Assembly (NCBI GenBank): GCA_937625935.1
Contig: OW569387.1
Span: 62,001 to 126,000, forward strand
Origin: Tetramitus jugosus
Taxonomy: Eukaryota; Heterolobosea; Eutetramitea; Acrasida; Vahlkampfiidae
Reading direction: 5' to 3'
DNA: 64,000 nucleotides
Below the pieces are notes generated by a model, which was not told the origin of the DNA, did no database searches, and was given only the letters and a program-made list of their open reading frames with translations. The stretch's first letter is position 1, and each line of letters begins with the position of its first letter. The translations under genes and the position numbers were made by a program. Below, one piece after another: positions 1 to 11,204 of this stretch.

Positions 1-52
1 TGTATCTTTTTTGTTGAGCTCTGAACTCAATTTCCGCTGTATTCGAGCTCTA

Positions 53-111
53 TTTGGCGCCAAAACAATCGGAATAATTCTAACGCTCAATTTTGTGTAT
101 TTTGGCGCCAC
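53..111. promoter_or_regulatory. Pair of E2F-like GGCGCC palindromes upstream of the phosphatase gene
   Basis: TTTGGCGCCAAAA occurs at 53-65 and TTTGGCGCCA at 101-110, both within 100 bases of the ATG at 151. This matches the E2F/DP consensus TTTSSCGC in palindromic form. Two copies placed this way suggest a cell-cycle-type promoter, and they also suggest that the ATG at 151 is the true start, because transcription would begin downstream of them. Function is inferred from motif similarity only. Confidence 0.45.
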
Positions 112-150
112 TTTATTGTATACGGAAAACACAGTTTCAAGTTTGTAGCA

Positions 151-783
151 ATGCTACCTCCAAAGAAGGCCATACGGCCATCTGCTTACTGCCTATCAGC
201 AAAAGACATGAGTTCACCTCCTATTACTCTTGTGCTCGATTTGGATGAAACACTGGTCCACTGTAGTACAGATCCAATGCCTGGTGCTCACCACATCTTC
301 CCCGTTCTCTTCCACGGTGTTGAATATCAAGTCTACGTACGGAAAAGACCTTACTTTGAAGAGTTTTTAAAGTTTGCATCCTCCTTGTTCGAAGTAGTTG
401 TTTTCACTGCATCTCAAAAGGTGTATGCAGATAAGCTTTTGGACATTTTGGATCCAAAGAGACAATATGTCAAGCACAGAGTATTCAGAGACTCTTGTGT
501 CTATGTCGATGGCAACTATTTGAAGGATTTGGAGATTTTGGGAAGGGACGCACACCGTGTGGTCATTATTGACAACTCACCTCAAGCTTTTGGTTATCAA
601 GTTGACAATGGCATTCCTATTTTGAGCTGGTTTGACGATGAAAATGATCGTGAACTGCAAAAGGTGATACCATTCTTAAAGAAGCTGCACAAGGCAGAGG
701 ATGTGCGACCCATTATCCGACAAAAGTTTAAGTTTAAGCAATTGATTGATTCGTACAAGGACAAGATTTCTGTGCGATTCTAA
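151..783 (+). CDS. CTD small-phosphatase-like protein (HAD/FCP1-SCP family, CTDSPL2-like)
   Basis: The 210-residue protein is almost entirely an FCP1/SCP phosphatase domain. The catalytic DxDxT motif is visible as D30, D32 and T34 in LDLDETLVH. It is followed by the family blocks [19 protein letters not shown] and [17 protein letters not shown], the latter carrying the motif-III DNSP aspartate. The order and wording are closest, from memory, to animal CTDSPL2, whose relatives remove phosphate from Ser/Thr of the RNA polymerase II tail or of SMAD-type regulators. The long N-terminal extension of animal homologs is absent. An upstream stop in frame at 22-24 and two promoter-like palindromes support the ATG at 151. 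Target and location in the cell are not visible; nuclear action is inferred from the family. Confidence 0.9.
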   Translation: MLPPKKAIRPSAYCLSAKDMSSPPITLVLDLDETLVHCSTDPMPGAHHIFPVLFHGVEYQVYVRKRPYFEEFLKFASSLFEVVVFTASQKVYADKLLDILDPKRQYVKHRVFRDSCVYVDGNYLKDLEILGRDAHRVVIIDNSPQAFGYQVDNGIPILSWFDDENDRELQKVIPFLKKLHKAEDVRPIIRQKFKFKQLIDSYKDKISVRF

Positions 784-978
784 TCACGTGGAATGAGGTG
801 AAGGCTGTGCTCCTGCTTCTCTCATCTATCTCACACATATTCCCATGCTATCATTGACGTCCAATTTTGAATTGAAAATAACGAAAAGCAACAACTCGAT
901 CGAACAACTCAAAACACTTAACTTGTACAGAGAAAATAAAAACCACCACAAAATCGAATCATCAAAAACAGAGTCAAG

Positions 979-1281
979 ATGGTGAGCTTTATCGAAGTTC
1001 TGACCACACTTTCAATCGCATTCACGCTTTCCACACTTGGTATGAGACAATCACGTTTCTACTATGCTCTGATGCAAAAGTTTGTGGGTAATTACGCTCT
1101 TCCAGCCACGAGTCCGCTCGTGCAACAAAAACCAGGAACTGGAACAGTTTTCCACCAAGTGATCCACCAAACAAGCACACCATTGGCCATTCAATCCGCA
1201 GAAACAAGAAAGGAAATTGCAAGGGCATTTGATCCCGATTTTGATGAGAACAATCAAACCAAAGCGATGACGCCGACTTGA
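979..1281 (+). CDS. Small single-pass membrane protein, unknown function
   Basis: A 100-residue reading frame opens with ATG in an A-rich context (gtcaagATGG). The first 20 residues, VSFIEVLTTLSIAFTLSTLG, form a hydrophobic helix that could be a membrane anchor. The rest is hydrophilic, with a QQKPGTG stretch and an acidic tail ending DPDFDENNQTKAMTPT. I do not recognise a family. The AT-rich leader before it and its position between well-supported genes favour a real small gene. A mitochondrial or ER anchored accessory subunit would be a guess. Confidence 0.55.
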   Translation: MVSFIEVLTTLSIAFTLSTLGMRQSRFYYALMQKFVGNYALPATSPLVQQKPGTGTVFHQVIHQTSTPLAIQSAETRKEIARAFDPDFDENNQTKAMTPT

Positions 1282-1396
1282 GAATACAATGAATCACACA
1301 ACCGAACAATAATGGTATTGAGATTGGAAAAATCGATGCGTATGAACTATGTATGATACATTGAGTTTAATGCGAGAGTTCTTATGAGAACCTCTC

Positions 1397-2497
1397 TTAA
1401 GAACTTCGCTTCTTCAAAAACACTGGAAGCAATGCAAGCACAGCAATACCGAACAGTGTCAAAATATTTCCCAAATTAATAAATGGATTTCCAGCTTTTT
1501 CATCATCCACAAAATTGTAGATATTGGCACCAATGTTGACAGAGATGGCTGTTTGCGGAGCAATTCCAATCAGTGTAGCGCCAAAAAAGTACATGAATGG
1601 AACCTGTAGAATCGGAGAACAAACATTGATAAACCAGTTGGGCAGCATAGGACTAATTCTCAAAAACAACATGAAATAGAACAAGTTGCCCTTGTGCTTG
1701 TCAATCTGAGATCGGAAAAACGAGAGTCTATCGGAAAAATATGTGAGAAGTATTGTTCGACCAAAGATGTGACTCAACATAAAGGCGCATGAAGCTCCAG
1801 CAGTACCAGCCTATATAGAAGTAGCAATATATAACATGCAAAAATAATGAAATCAAAAATGCTAGTTAGCTCAGTTCTCATGCAACACAAAACACTGAAA
1901 AAGATATCGACAATAAATAAATACAACAAAAAAAGCAAAAAAACATACCAAAAGTGTCATCACAAAAGCAACCTTCAATCCAAACAGTGCGCCACACAGC
2001 ACATTGAGGAAAATGGTTCCAGGAACAGAAAACGTTTGTAAAAATATGTACAAACAGAAAATGGCACACAACACTCTATAGTATGAGTGTTCAGTGTACT
2101 GACTCAACAAATGAGCGAGATCTCTCACTTGACCAATACTCTTGGGTATCCTTAGCTTTGACAAATCATCCTTGTTCTTAAAGCTTGGAAGTGTGAAAAA
2201 AACAAGCAAAAGTAAGCAGAGACAAGCCACAACGACGATAGCTAACTGTACAAGTGGTGATGAGAGAGAAAGATTACTAAAGTTGGTAGTCACAAAATTA
2301 TTATTATTACTATTGTTGTTGTTGTTGTGCTTGTGTGTAGTAGTAGTGCCAGAAGAAGCTTTCATGTGTTGAGAGAATTGATTCTTGTTGTATTTACTAG
2401 GTGTTGTCGGAGATTCTTCGCCGTCGTCTTCTTGTTGGTGTTTTCGCATGGCTGTGTTAATAAAGTGGTGGTGATGATGCGCTGTCGTTTCTATCAT
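1397..2497 (-). CDS. TMEM41/VTT-domain (DedA superfamily) lipid scramblase-like protein
   Basis: Two exons, 2497-1949 and 1810-1397, flank a 138-base intron with a GTATGT donor and a tatatag acceptor in phase 0. The join gives 320 residues. The first residues are His, Asn and Thr rich, followed by a membrane helix (LAIVVVACLCLLLLVFFTL). The VTT core starts at FSVPGTIFLNVLCGALFG and continues across the splice into GRTILLTYF, then FLRISPMLPNWFINVCSP, which matches the re-entrant-loop signature of TMEM41B. Family members are ER scramblases needed for autophagosome formation and lipoprotein traffic. The longer open frame upstream of 2497 lacks an ATG. No K/R-rich ER signal is evident at the C-terminus apart from the final KKRSS. 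Function is inferred from the family. Confidence 0.85.
1811..1948 (-). other. Intron of the TMEM41-like gene
   Basis: Donor GTATGT follows codons for MTLL and acceptor TATATAG precedes codons for AGTAGAS. Removing these 138 bases restores the continuous VTT domain. Confidence 0.8.
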
Positions 2498-2871
2498 TAT
2501 GTGTGTGTGTTTGATTTGGGGTGTTCGTGTTTTGTTGTTGTTATTGGTGAAGCTATTATCTTGAAGAGAGAGCTTGTGTGGTAGGGGGTCAATCACAGTG
2601 GTGGTGAGGGTATTTGGTTGTGCGTGATTTGTTGTTGTTATTTTGTTTGTTGTTGGTGGTTCATTGATGCATGCTTTATAAACGTTCCACTCGGTGAACT
2701 TGTCTGAGGCTTTGTTTGCTGCATCGGACCTTCAAAAGCAGAAAGAGATTCTCAGCCCAATTCCAACGAACAACTCGAGTACGTGGCGCTATGAGAGCGA
2801 AAATAGATCGCGTAAGAACGGAGAAAAGGACTATTTTTGTGTTCGTGACACAAAAGATCCTTTGTGTGAAA
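2498..2871. promoter_or_regulatory. Divergent intergenic region between TMEM41-like and PLC genes
   Basis: This gap holds GT-rich low-complexity DNA next to the minus-strand gene and a TTTATAAA TATA-like box near 2672-2679 facing the PLC gene. An ATG at 2791 is in frame with the PLC and could extend it by 27 residues. No further gene is visible. Confidence 0.4.
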
Positions 2872-4780
2872 ATGTTTTCCAAGGCCTTGTTGAGTTTGAG
2901 AAGCATGGGTCCTAGGACGACAAGAGGGAAAAAGCTCTTGTGGTTCCTTGGTACTGCTGCGATTGCAGGTTCTTATTCCTATATTGTTTACAAGGAAAAT
3001 ATGTTGCACAAGTTTTTAGCAGATCAATTGGATATTCCGAATGAAGGTGCAGTGCTAAGCTTTGAGGATGACAAGGTTGTTCATGTCATAGGGGATGAAC
3101 TCTTGGCCAGAATGAGGCAATATTTGCCATTGAAGAAAATTGCCGCCAAAAAAGGCGCGAAAGATACTGTACAGCGCACAGAAGAGGAAGAATGTTTGCA
3201 GTTGGTGACAGATTTGATACAACAAGCAGATGATAAGTTGTTGAGTCATAGATCGTATGATATGACACAGCCATTGAGTCATTACTTTATTAGTTCGTCT
3301 CACAATACCTATCTGTTAGGTAATCAATGGAATAGTGACTCTAGTCCATTGGCCTACAAGTATGCGCTTTTGAATAACTGCAGGTGCTTAGAAAGTATGT
3401 TTGAATTTGTGTTTCTTGTAAGACGGCTTTATTTTGTATCCTTGATTTTTTGTGTTTACAATGTAATATATCTGTATTGTTTGCACAGTTGATTGTTGGG
3501 ATGGACAAGGAGGAGAACCAATTGTCACTCACGGACACACTCAGTGCTCCAAAATTTCTTTTGAGAGTGTACTCAAGGGTATTAAGCAGTTTGCTTTCAC
3601 TACCACAGAGTATCCATTGATTTTGTCTTTGGAGGTGCATTGTTCAGTTCCACAGCAAGTTAAGATGGCCAGGTACTTGCGAGAAGTGTTCGGGGATCAG
3701 TTGATGTTCTACAAGGCAGATGTAGGTCATTCTTTGCCTTCGCCAGAAGAAGCGAAAGGAAAGGTGATACTTCAAGGTGAATTGGCAGCAACAGAGTACA
3801 AGATGAAACAGTTGTACTACGATATCTTGACTGATTTGTTTTCTGCTGAACAGGAGCTAACTGTTGATGCAGTTATGAAGCAAGCCGATAAGGTTTACGA
3901 CACTGTTGTTCAGACCATTGAGAGCACAGGTACTCAGCAGGAACCAAAGGACAAGATTGGTAAATGGTCCAAAGAACTGTATGACTTAATCATGTTCCGT
4001 GCAATACCGTATGACCAAAGAGAGAAGGAATTTTTTCATGAGCGAAAATACCTTTATAACAATTTTACCATGCTGAATATGTCTGAGGGTTACTTGCATG
4101 CGAAGATTAAATCACATCCAGAGCTGTTTGTTGATCAGAATGACCTTCGATTGACAAGAGTTTATCCAAAAGCAACTCGGTTACTATCAAGCAACTTTAA
4201 TCCACAATTCTACTGGTTGCATGGCTGTCAATTAGCCAGTTTAAATTATCAGTGTCACGATTCGGGCATGAGAGTGAACACGGGATTCTTTGCTGCGTAC
4301 CCAAAGCAAACTGGATATGTTCTCAAACCACAGTTCGATCGTGAACAAGGAGAGAATCGTTTGGACAGTACGAGAATCACTATATTAGAATTTATGCCCA
4401 ACTATCAATGCAAAAAGTGGAGAGAAATGAGCCAATTAAATAAGATGAGCTGTGCAGCAGAGATGACGTCAAACTCATCTCCATGGAAACTTGACAAGAT
4501 TTCAAAAAAGTTGTTACAGGGATTTGAAGATCAAACATTTGAAATCAAGCATAACCAGCAGATAAATCAAATCCCGATTGTATCTTTTGGATTATTTAAG
4601 AAGCGAGCACTTTTTTATCGCTTAATCCCAAGATCAGAGAACCAACAGTGCCTTGCCTACAACGCTGTTCCAGCACAGAATTTGCAAGAGGGCCTCAGAT
4701 ATATCCCCATCAAGGATAGAGACGGCGTTCATTATGGAGGATTTTTGGTTTACATTGAACAGAAATTGCAAAATCGATAA
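2872..4780 (+). CDS. Phosphoinositide-specific phospholipase C with N-terminal membrane anchor
   Basis: Exons 2872-3394 and 3489-4780 are joined over a 94-base intron (GTATGT ... TTGCACAG) to give 604 residues. The splice reconstructs CRCLEIDCWDG, a hallmark of the PLC X box. Catalytic residues known from PLC-delta are visible: H144 and N145 in SSSHNTY, E174 and D176 at the join, H189 in VTHGHT, and the glutamate of SLEVHC. The Y box is clear ([19 protein letters not shown] and [10 protein letters not shown]). The rest of the C-terminus is C2-like but weak. There is no PH domain and no EF-hand; instead a hydrophobic segment [19 protein letters not shown] lies near the N-terminus. The enzyme should cleave PIP2 to IP3 and DAG at a membrane. 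An ATG at 2791 is an alternative start. Confidence 0.88.
3395..3488 (+). other. Intron of the PLC gene
   Basis: The GTATGT donor after CGCLE codons and the TTGCACAG acceptor before the DCWDG codons split the X box in phase 1. Frame and conserved residues both demand this splice. Confidence 0.9.
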
Positions 4781-4788
4781 TGGTGTTT

Positions 4789-7700
4789 TTATTCAAACAC
4801 CTCTTTGGGTTCGGTTGTGGGACAATCATCAGGAAACGACTTGGATTCTTTTTCTTGTCTCATCCTTATCCGCTGAAGGAGTTGCTCATCAGTTTGCTGT
4901 ATTTGTTCAAGAATAGATCTCGCTGGACAGAAGCATTGATAGATTGTTAGCAGGGTCATTCCAAATGCTGCTAAATTCACTGCTCCTCCCATTGCAGATA
5001 AGAAGTTGAAGAAGTTGTATGTGACTGTCTGAATCAGTCTTTTTTGGGATGATATAAATAAGCTATACTCTACAATTGCCATATGCCGTTGACTGGGCTT
5101 ACTGAACTCAGTCTGTACTGTAGCGAATTTCAGTATGAATTGAAAATTACTTGCGTCCATGAAGCCAACTGTACCTCTTGTTAAATTACAGAATAAATCC
5201 AAATGTGCAATAAAGTGATACTTGACACCAGGTTTTAGCACTACATGGTCTTTGAAGATGCTATGAATCTTGTCAAGATCGAATGTTATATTCAGGTTGC
5301 TCCACCTCTGCTTTAGGAAATTCTCTACACCCATGGTCTTGGCAGTCCTCCAAGTGCCATCATAGAGGTTGAACAAACGTTTCAGATTTTTCACATCGTT
5401 CACAGCAAACTTGGACAGCTCTATTGATACTTGGGTTTGAAGGAGAGGGTTGTTTGCAGGGCGGGGAGTGGTTCCTATTCCTACGTCAGCATAATGTTTA
5501 CGACCATAGGAGTAAACAGAGCCAGAAGTCTCACCCGGTTCAAAACGAAATAATTTGTCAACATTGTCAGCTCTCGTATCATGTTGGAACTCGTATTCGT
5601 GTCTGAATCTCACAGTGTATTCAGGCTCAGAATCAATACCATTCTTTTTCAAATAATCTTTCAAAGTTGGAGAGTAGTGCCACTTGTTATTGATGTGGGT
5701 AATATGCGAATATTCGATGACCTTGTGAGGGGGCATTTCATCGATACAGTTAAAAGTACGATTGTTCATGATAGAGTCATCTAGGGGTCGACACGAACTT
5801 CTATCAAAGTCATACATTTGGTAGCCTTCTACAAAGTGTCTTCGATCATCTGCTATACTAAGTTGACTATACCATGGATGATTCTTAAACTTTTGTTCAA
5901 CTGGAAGTTGGGGTTGTGATAGAGGAAGCAATGAGTAGTCACTATCAAACCTCTTCTTTTCGGGAACAACAAACAACGCATATTTGATATCGAGGTCTGG
6001 GGGGCTAGAATTTGGATCATACGCTTCATCCTGTACAATTCTGATTAAGATGTCATCCTGTACAATTGAAACCAGAGAGTTAGAGCCGTCGATATTCGTT
6101 TCAAAAATGTCAATTCCCTCTTCATACTCGTATTTCAAGGGTGATCTAACAGTGAAAATTGCCCTGTCTGTGTTTAGTGTAATATCCACAATGAAAATTT
6201 GTTCCACTTTTTTCTCAACACTCACACTTCTGACGATCCCGGTAGAAAGTTTGGACTGAAGGTTCACGAGTGTAGGATCAACAATACACTCAAAGTTCAA
6301 CCTATCTTGTGATACCTTAAGTAGAGTGTTTCGATATCCCAACGATATGGTATCAATCGGGTGTCTTAACACTAAACTTTGAAGCCCATTTTCAAGCTGA
6401 ACAACTGATTCGACATGAGCACCAGTGGTAAATGATTCTTTCTGAAGTTTCACTACTCTTACATCAGAGGAAAATGAACCGAAAATTGTGTTCCAATTTG
6501 CCCAGAATGCTCCTATTTTGTGAATTGTCGTTGGAGCGACAATCACAACATTGCTATTGTTGATACTGTTGAGAATAATTCCTGTTCCAATCGTTTGTTC
6601 ATTGAACAAAGGGGCAATACATAACAGTTGGCGTTTGAACATCGGATCATCATATTCACCATTTGATATGGAACCTACTTCCGAAAGAGTTGGTACGAAA
6701 GCACGAACAACATTTGCTTTCAATGATTTGGGTCCTAAATCGATCAATATTTCATAGTCGCTTGCTTGAGGAAAACCTGGACTGCGAACATCCAAGTACA
6801 CACTTATTAGTCCACAATTTTCGCTCGAATAAGGAGAGAATAGCAAGTCTAACTTGCTCACAATGGGTGGATTACACATATTTTGATGATGCCGCACAGA
6901 ATACGCGGGAGCGAAATTAAAGAGAGGAGATTTGGGACAAATAGGACAGCAGCCTAATCCACTGATGTATTTTGTCTCTTCTGCCATTGGCTTGATCACA
7001 TCGCAGAGAGGACCTGCCGATACTGTTGGCATCTCAAAATTGGTTCCTTTCCTAGAACATAGAAGTCCTTGGTCGGCTAGGAAAGATGAAACATATCGTC
7101 CGTACGATGGGATCAATTCGAAAAATCTGGGTAGCATTCTGAGACAATCCGGATCCACATCACCACAATCGCAATCACAAATAGTTCCATCATTCCATTT
7201 GTTGCTGGGACAACTCCAATTTAGAGGAGTGCTCGATTCATGTACAGTTGATGTATTCAACATATCATTGAACAATTTCGCGTTCGTCGAGGGGACATCA
7301 TCTCGAAAGTTAATTGGGTTTCGGCTTCTGATAACTGAAAAGCTACCCCACAATACTTTATCAACAGAATTCAGAATTGTACTCCCCGTTAGAGTGATTA
7401 TTTCAAACAGTCCATTTGCGCCTGAAATCAGGATTTTCTTTGGATACGTAATAGAATTCCATTTCTGAGTGAATAGCAAAGTATCCCCAGCGACACTGAA
7501 TAATAGAGTTGCATCGGTCATGAGTGGAGCTAATATTTTGATAGTAAAGTGACGGCTCCCTCCATCATTGAATATGGGATCGGTATCGAAAGCATGAAAG
7601 GGCACACCATCACAAATATGAGAGGTCTGAGTATGATTCAGATTCGAGGCATAGTTCGCAATTACTGTATATCTGTAAAACTGCATTGGATCTATGGAGG

Positions 7701-9526
7701 GATTACTCTGAATTAATTGGTTGTAGTCCTTCGCAGAGAGAGAGTTTGATATTGAGAATAAATTATTTTGTGAAGCATTAGAAAAATTCCAGGTCGAATC
7801 GTCCGTAATTAGGTTGTTTGATAGATTATGTTTTCCTGAAGAAACGAACCCAAGCTGAAGTTGACATGGAAGTAGTTGGGAAGATCGCGCCAGCTGAAAA
7901 AACATAACTGTGAAGTGAGGATAAAATGGTCTATTCCTTTGCTCGTTCAATGCTCGTAACTGATACAGTGCTGCCAATTCCTCTGGATAATTTGACGATT
8001 CTGTTGTTGCAACATTGTCAAATGTTTCCTCGAACGGTTCGATGAGCAATATGTGTTTGGGATTATCCCGTTTTGATTGAAGTCTAGGTTCTCCAAAATA
8101 AGCTCTTGTGATGGGAACCCTGTCCGGATCGGTTTGGTTTCGAAAAGATGACAAGGTATACTCATATCCATTGTTATCCACAATATTTAATCTTTGCAAG
8201 GATGACGCTTGCTTTTCAAACAAAAATAATTTTTGGTGAATTCTTACTTGACTCGATGGAATGTCGTAGTAATTGGCGAGTGGGTTTAAGGCAGAGTTTA
8301 GATAAGCATGATCTCCGAAAAACAAGTCTCTTTGTCCTCGAAATTATAAATATAAGTTGTATGCGATAACACCCAGCACTACACATCGGAACACAAGTGT
8401 TATTAGAACACCAGCCCACGTTTTTTCTCGAAATCCTGGACCTTCAAATGATGTAGGGTTAGATTAGTCCTGATTAATAATGAAAGTTCTAGGGTTACAT
8501 ACCTGCTAAGCTACCTCCATATGCGTCCAAGTAGTATTTAAGCCGGTCAATTAGTCTTATAGATGCCTTGGGTAATTCTTCTATGATCTCTTGTGGAGTT
8601 TTGGGTGTGGGAGGCATAGCTTCTTCTTCAATAATTTGAACATCGACAGAGTATTCATTATCCCTCCGTATTTTTTCAAGATCCAAAGTTAATGAAGAGC
8701 GATGAGATCGTCTTCGATTGAAAGGATTCAAGCCTTCCAGAGATAATGATCCAATTGATCGAAGCCTCTTCATCGAAGGGGGAGATACACTCCTAGACAT
8801 CGGAGACAAAGGAACCATATTGCTGGATCTATCAACTTTTGATGGCGATTTCAGAATTCCATGCAATGAAGAGGGTAACGTGTAACCAGCCCCGAAGAAA
8901 CTTGGAGAGGAAGGGGACTTTGTTCTCATGCTAAATCGACGGTTGGGTGTGAGATCTGGTTCAACAGCATTCTTGAATTGCCGATATCTGGATGGTGCGA
9001 GAGGTACATTATTTAAATCAATTGTGATTGTCGAACGATGCCTCGAAGATGGCTGGTCTTCATCAGAATCTGACAATAACAAAATATTACCGTGGTCATT
9101 CGATATGACATCTGCGGTATACCGAAAGCTAACTGAATTGGCTTCCAAAGTAGGCGAAAATCTTGCTGTTTTCTTCCCAGAAGGACTGGTTACTGTTGCT
9201 TTTAATTTAGGAGGTGTGGAAAGCATGCGAGGAGACACCACATTCATATGAGATACATTCTCATTGTCTTGAGCGCGATGAGCTGAGTAATTGGTATTCA
9301 CAGTGTACCCATGACCCGGAATCTCGTTCAAAACAATAGAATCAGGATCGATATGATCATTAATGGGAGATCGAGGCGATCTTAAACGATGATTACCTCC
9401 ACGAGCACTTCTTTGAGTCTCAACAATCTCGGAAAGTTGTTGAGCTACCTCTAAATCAAGATTTGGAACCTCAGGAAGCTCTAGAGTTGAGTTACTCTCT
9501 GGTTTCTCGTCATATGGTTCATTCAT
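4789..9526 (-). CDS. Giant two-TM surface protein, interrupted by one in-frame stop (possible pseudogene or micro-intron)
   Basis: Exon 1 runs 9526-8503 and exon 2 runs 8441-4789, with a clear 61-base GTATGT intron between them. Together they give 1,559 codons in one frame. Residues 1-341 are Ser/Pro/Arg-rich and probably cytoplasmic. The splice leads into a TM helix (TWAGVLITLVFRCVVLGVIA). An ectodomain of about 1,050 residues with several Cys clusters (for example CDCDCGDVDPDC, CCPICP) follows, then a second TM near the C-terminus (FLSAMGGAVNLAAFGMTLL) and a short charged tail. A TAA at 8344-8346 lies just after TM1, although the frame continues without shift for 1,178 codons. A 36-base GT-AG micro-intron (8372-8337) could remove it but would shorten the TM. 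I do not recognise the family; the topology resembles two-TM receptors or channels. Its stop is only 8 bases from the converging PLC stop. Confidence 0.7.
8442..8502 (-). other. Intron of the giant two-TM protein gene
   Basis: The GTATGT donor follows the GGSLAG codons and the acceptor is TTTGAAG. The 61-base removal keeps the frame from the cytoplasmic domain into the TM helix. Confidence 0.75.
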
Positions 9527-9744
9527 TTTTGTTTGGTCATGTCGTGTGCGTGTTTATCTTCCTGTAAAAACGACATCGGAGAGTTTGCACGGAAGGATGT
9601 TTTTATCTTCCGATTGTCCCGGCACTGGTACCAGCCATATGCCTGACTCGAAGTAGAGAGCAATCAGACGATTAAATGAGGCTACATGTGAGCTGAGGAA
9701 CTTCTTAAATGAACAGTGTTGTGAGATTTATCATGCTAACTCGT

Positions 9745-10818
9745 CTATTCGAACTCTTCCAGCAACTGTGAGCAAAAGTAGAGTATAATACCGCCAATGC
9801 AATGTGCGAGAATGACAGTTGTTATGCTGCAGAACTTCAAAGCTGATGGTATCAATTCCTTGAAGCAAATGTATAACATGACAGCAGAAACGCCTCCGAG
9901 CATGCAACAGACACCAAATTCGTCAATGTACTGACGGAAGAATAAACCAAAAGCCAGAGCACCAGCAGGCTCACACAATCCACTCACTAGACTCCATTTG
10001 ATGGCTGACCATCGGCTCTTGGTCGCAGCATAAATTGGAGCAGCAACTGCTAGTCCTTCAGGGAAGTTGTGTAATCTATTGTATTGTTAATAAAAACACT
10101 ATACAAAGAAGTGGACAATACTATGAAGAGAATGGAAGTAAAATACATACCCAATAGCAATAGCAATGGTGACTCCCAGTTTCCAACCATTCAAGGTGGA
10201 CAAGTAAACAGCCATACCCTCAGGAAAGTTGTGCAGTGAAATACCTGTAACAACAACCAAGCTCGTCACCAACAATTGAGGCTACAAGGGATAATGTCAA
10301 TACGATGCACAACGAGGGAGAGCGTCGCTCAAAGAGAACACATGCAGTCAATAAACGAAAGAAAAACTTACATCAATATCCGAACCTTGAATCAGTGTGG
10401 GGTCCGGTTCAGGAATGAATTGTACAATAATGTGCATAATTCCTGCTCCAATCAACAGCTAGGATAGTTGACAATGCGATTTTCATGTCAGTTTCACGAT
10501 ACTAGAAAGAAGCAAACATTACTAAAAAATGATTACTAACAAAAAAGCTTTGCTTGCAACCAGAAAAAAACATACTGAAGTAACGAGGGCAGAAGTTCCA
10601 ATCTTCTCATGAGACTCTGGTATCAGATCAAAAACAGACACATAAATCATGACACCTGAGGCGAAAGCTAACATGAAACCAGTGACTCTCTTCGACGGAG
10701 ATCCAAACAGTGCAATGAACAAGCCACCGAGCCCAGTCGATAGACCGCTGATCAGAGACAATAACAAGGCAGTCCTATTGTTCTCATCAGAAAAGAATTT
10801 TGTCAGCAAATCAATCAT
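9745..10818 (-). CDS. ZIP-family zinc/divalent metal transporter, ZupT/ZIP11 type
   Basis: Four exons (10818-10576, 10458-10372, 10281-10151, 10075-9745) join to 263 residues; all introns have GTATGT or GTAAGT donors and keep frame. The first ATG is at 10818. The protein has about eight hydrophobic helices. TM4 carries ISLHNFPEGMAV and TM5 carries GLHNFPEGLAVAAP, the two metal-binding motifs of the ZIP family with His, Asn and Glu all present. The linker APIYAATKSRWSAI matches bacterial ZupT closely. It should import Zn, and perhaps Fe or Mn, into the cytosol from outside or from an organelle. No long His-rich loop is present. It shares a 386-base divergent promoter region with the first cyclase gene. 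Confidence 0.9.
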
Positions 10819-11204
10819 TTTTCTTCTTTTTTTTGCACTTTTTTGCTTCTTTCTGGTGTCGTGCACAACAGAGTGTTACCTAAAACGGGTTCAGAACTTT
10901 TGCATACTGCAAACACCTCTCCAACAACAGAAGCAAATACAATTGAGTTTTGGTATACGGGTGTTGTGAGTAAGATTTGAAGGATTTTGGGATAATTCGT
11001 CGATTTTCGTTCCGTTCTGATGAGTTGACCGAGCACAGGTATAAATAAGCGATTCATCTCATGTTTTTCACAAGCTCAAGATGAAACGAAAGAGGAAATC
11101 GAGTCGCGTTCTATTCTTGATCCTTTTTGAAACTCGATGATTCAAAACAAACTCTTGAGGAGCTCTTGATAGAAGTGAAAAATCAAACGTTTGATTGTAT
11201 AAGC
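10819..11204. promoter_or_regulatory. Divergent promoter region of ZIP transporter and cyclase copy 1
   Basis: This region contains TATAAATA at 11040-11047 facing the cyclase gene, 158 bases before its ATG. Poly-A/T tracts flank both starts. The frame ahead of the cyclase ATG is open but contains no other ATG, so it was not added to the gene. Confidence 0.4.

Noticed and set aside
6932-7468. 178-codon plus-strand open frame within the giant surface protein
   Set aside because: It is antisense to a long well-composed coding frame and has no domain features.
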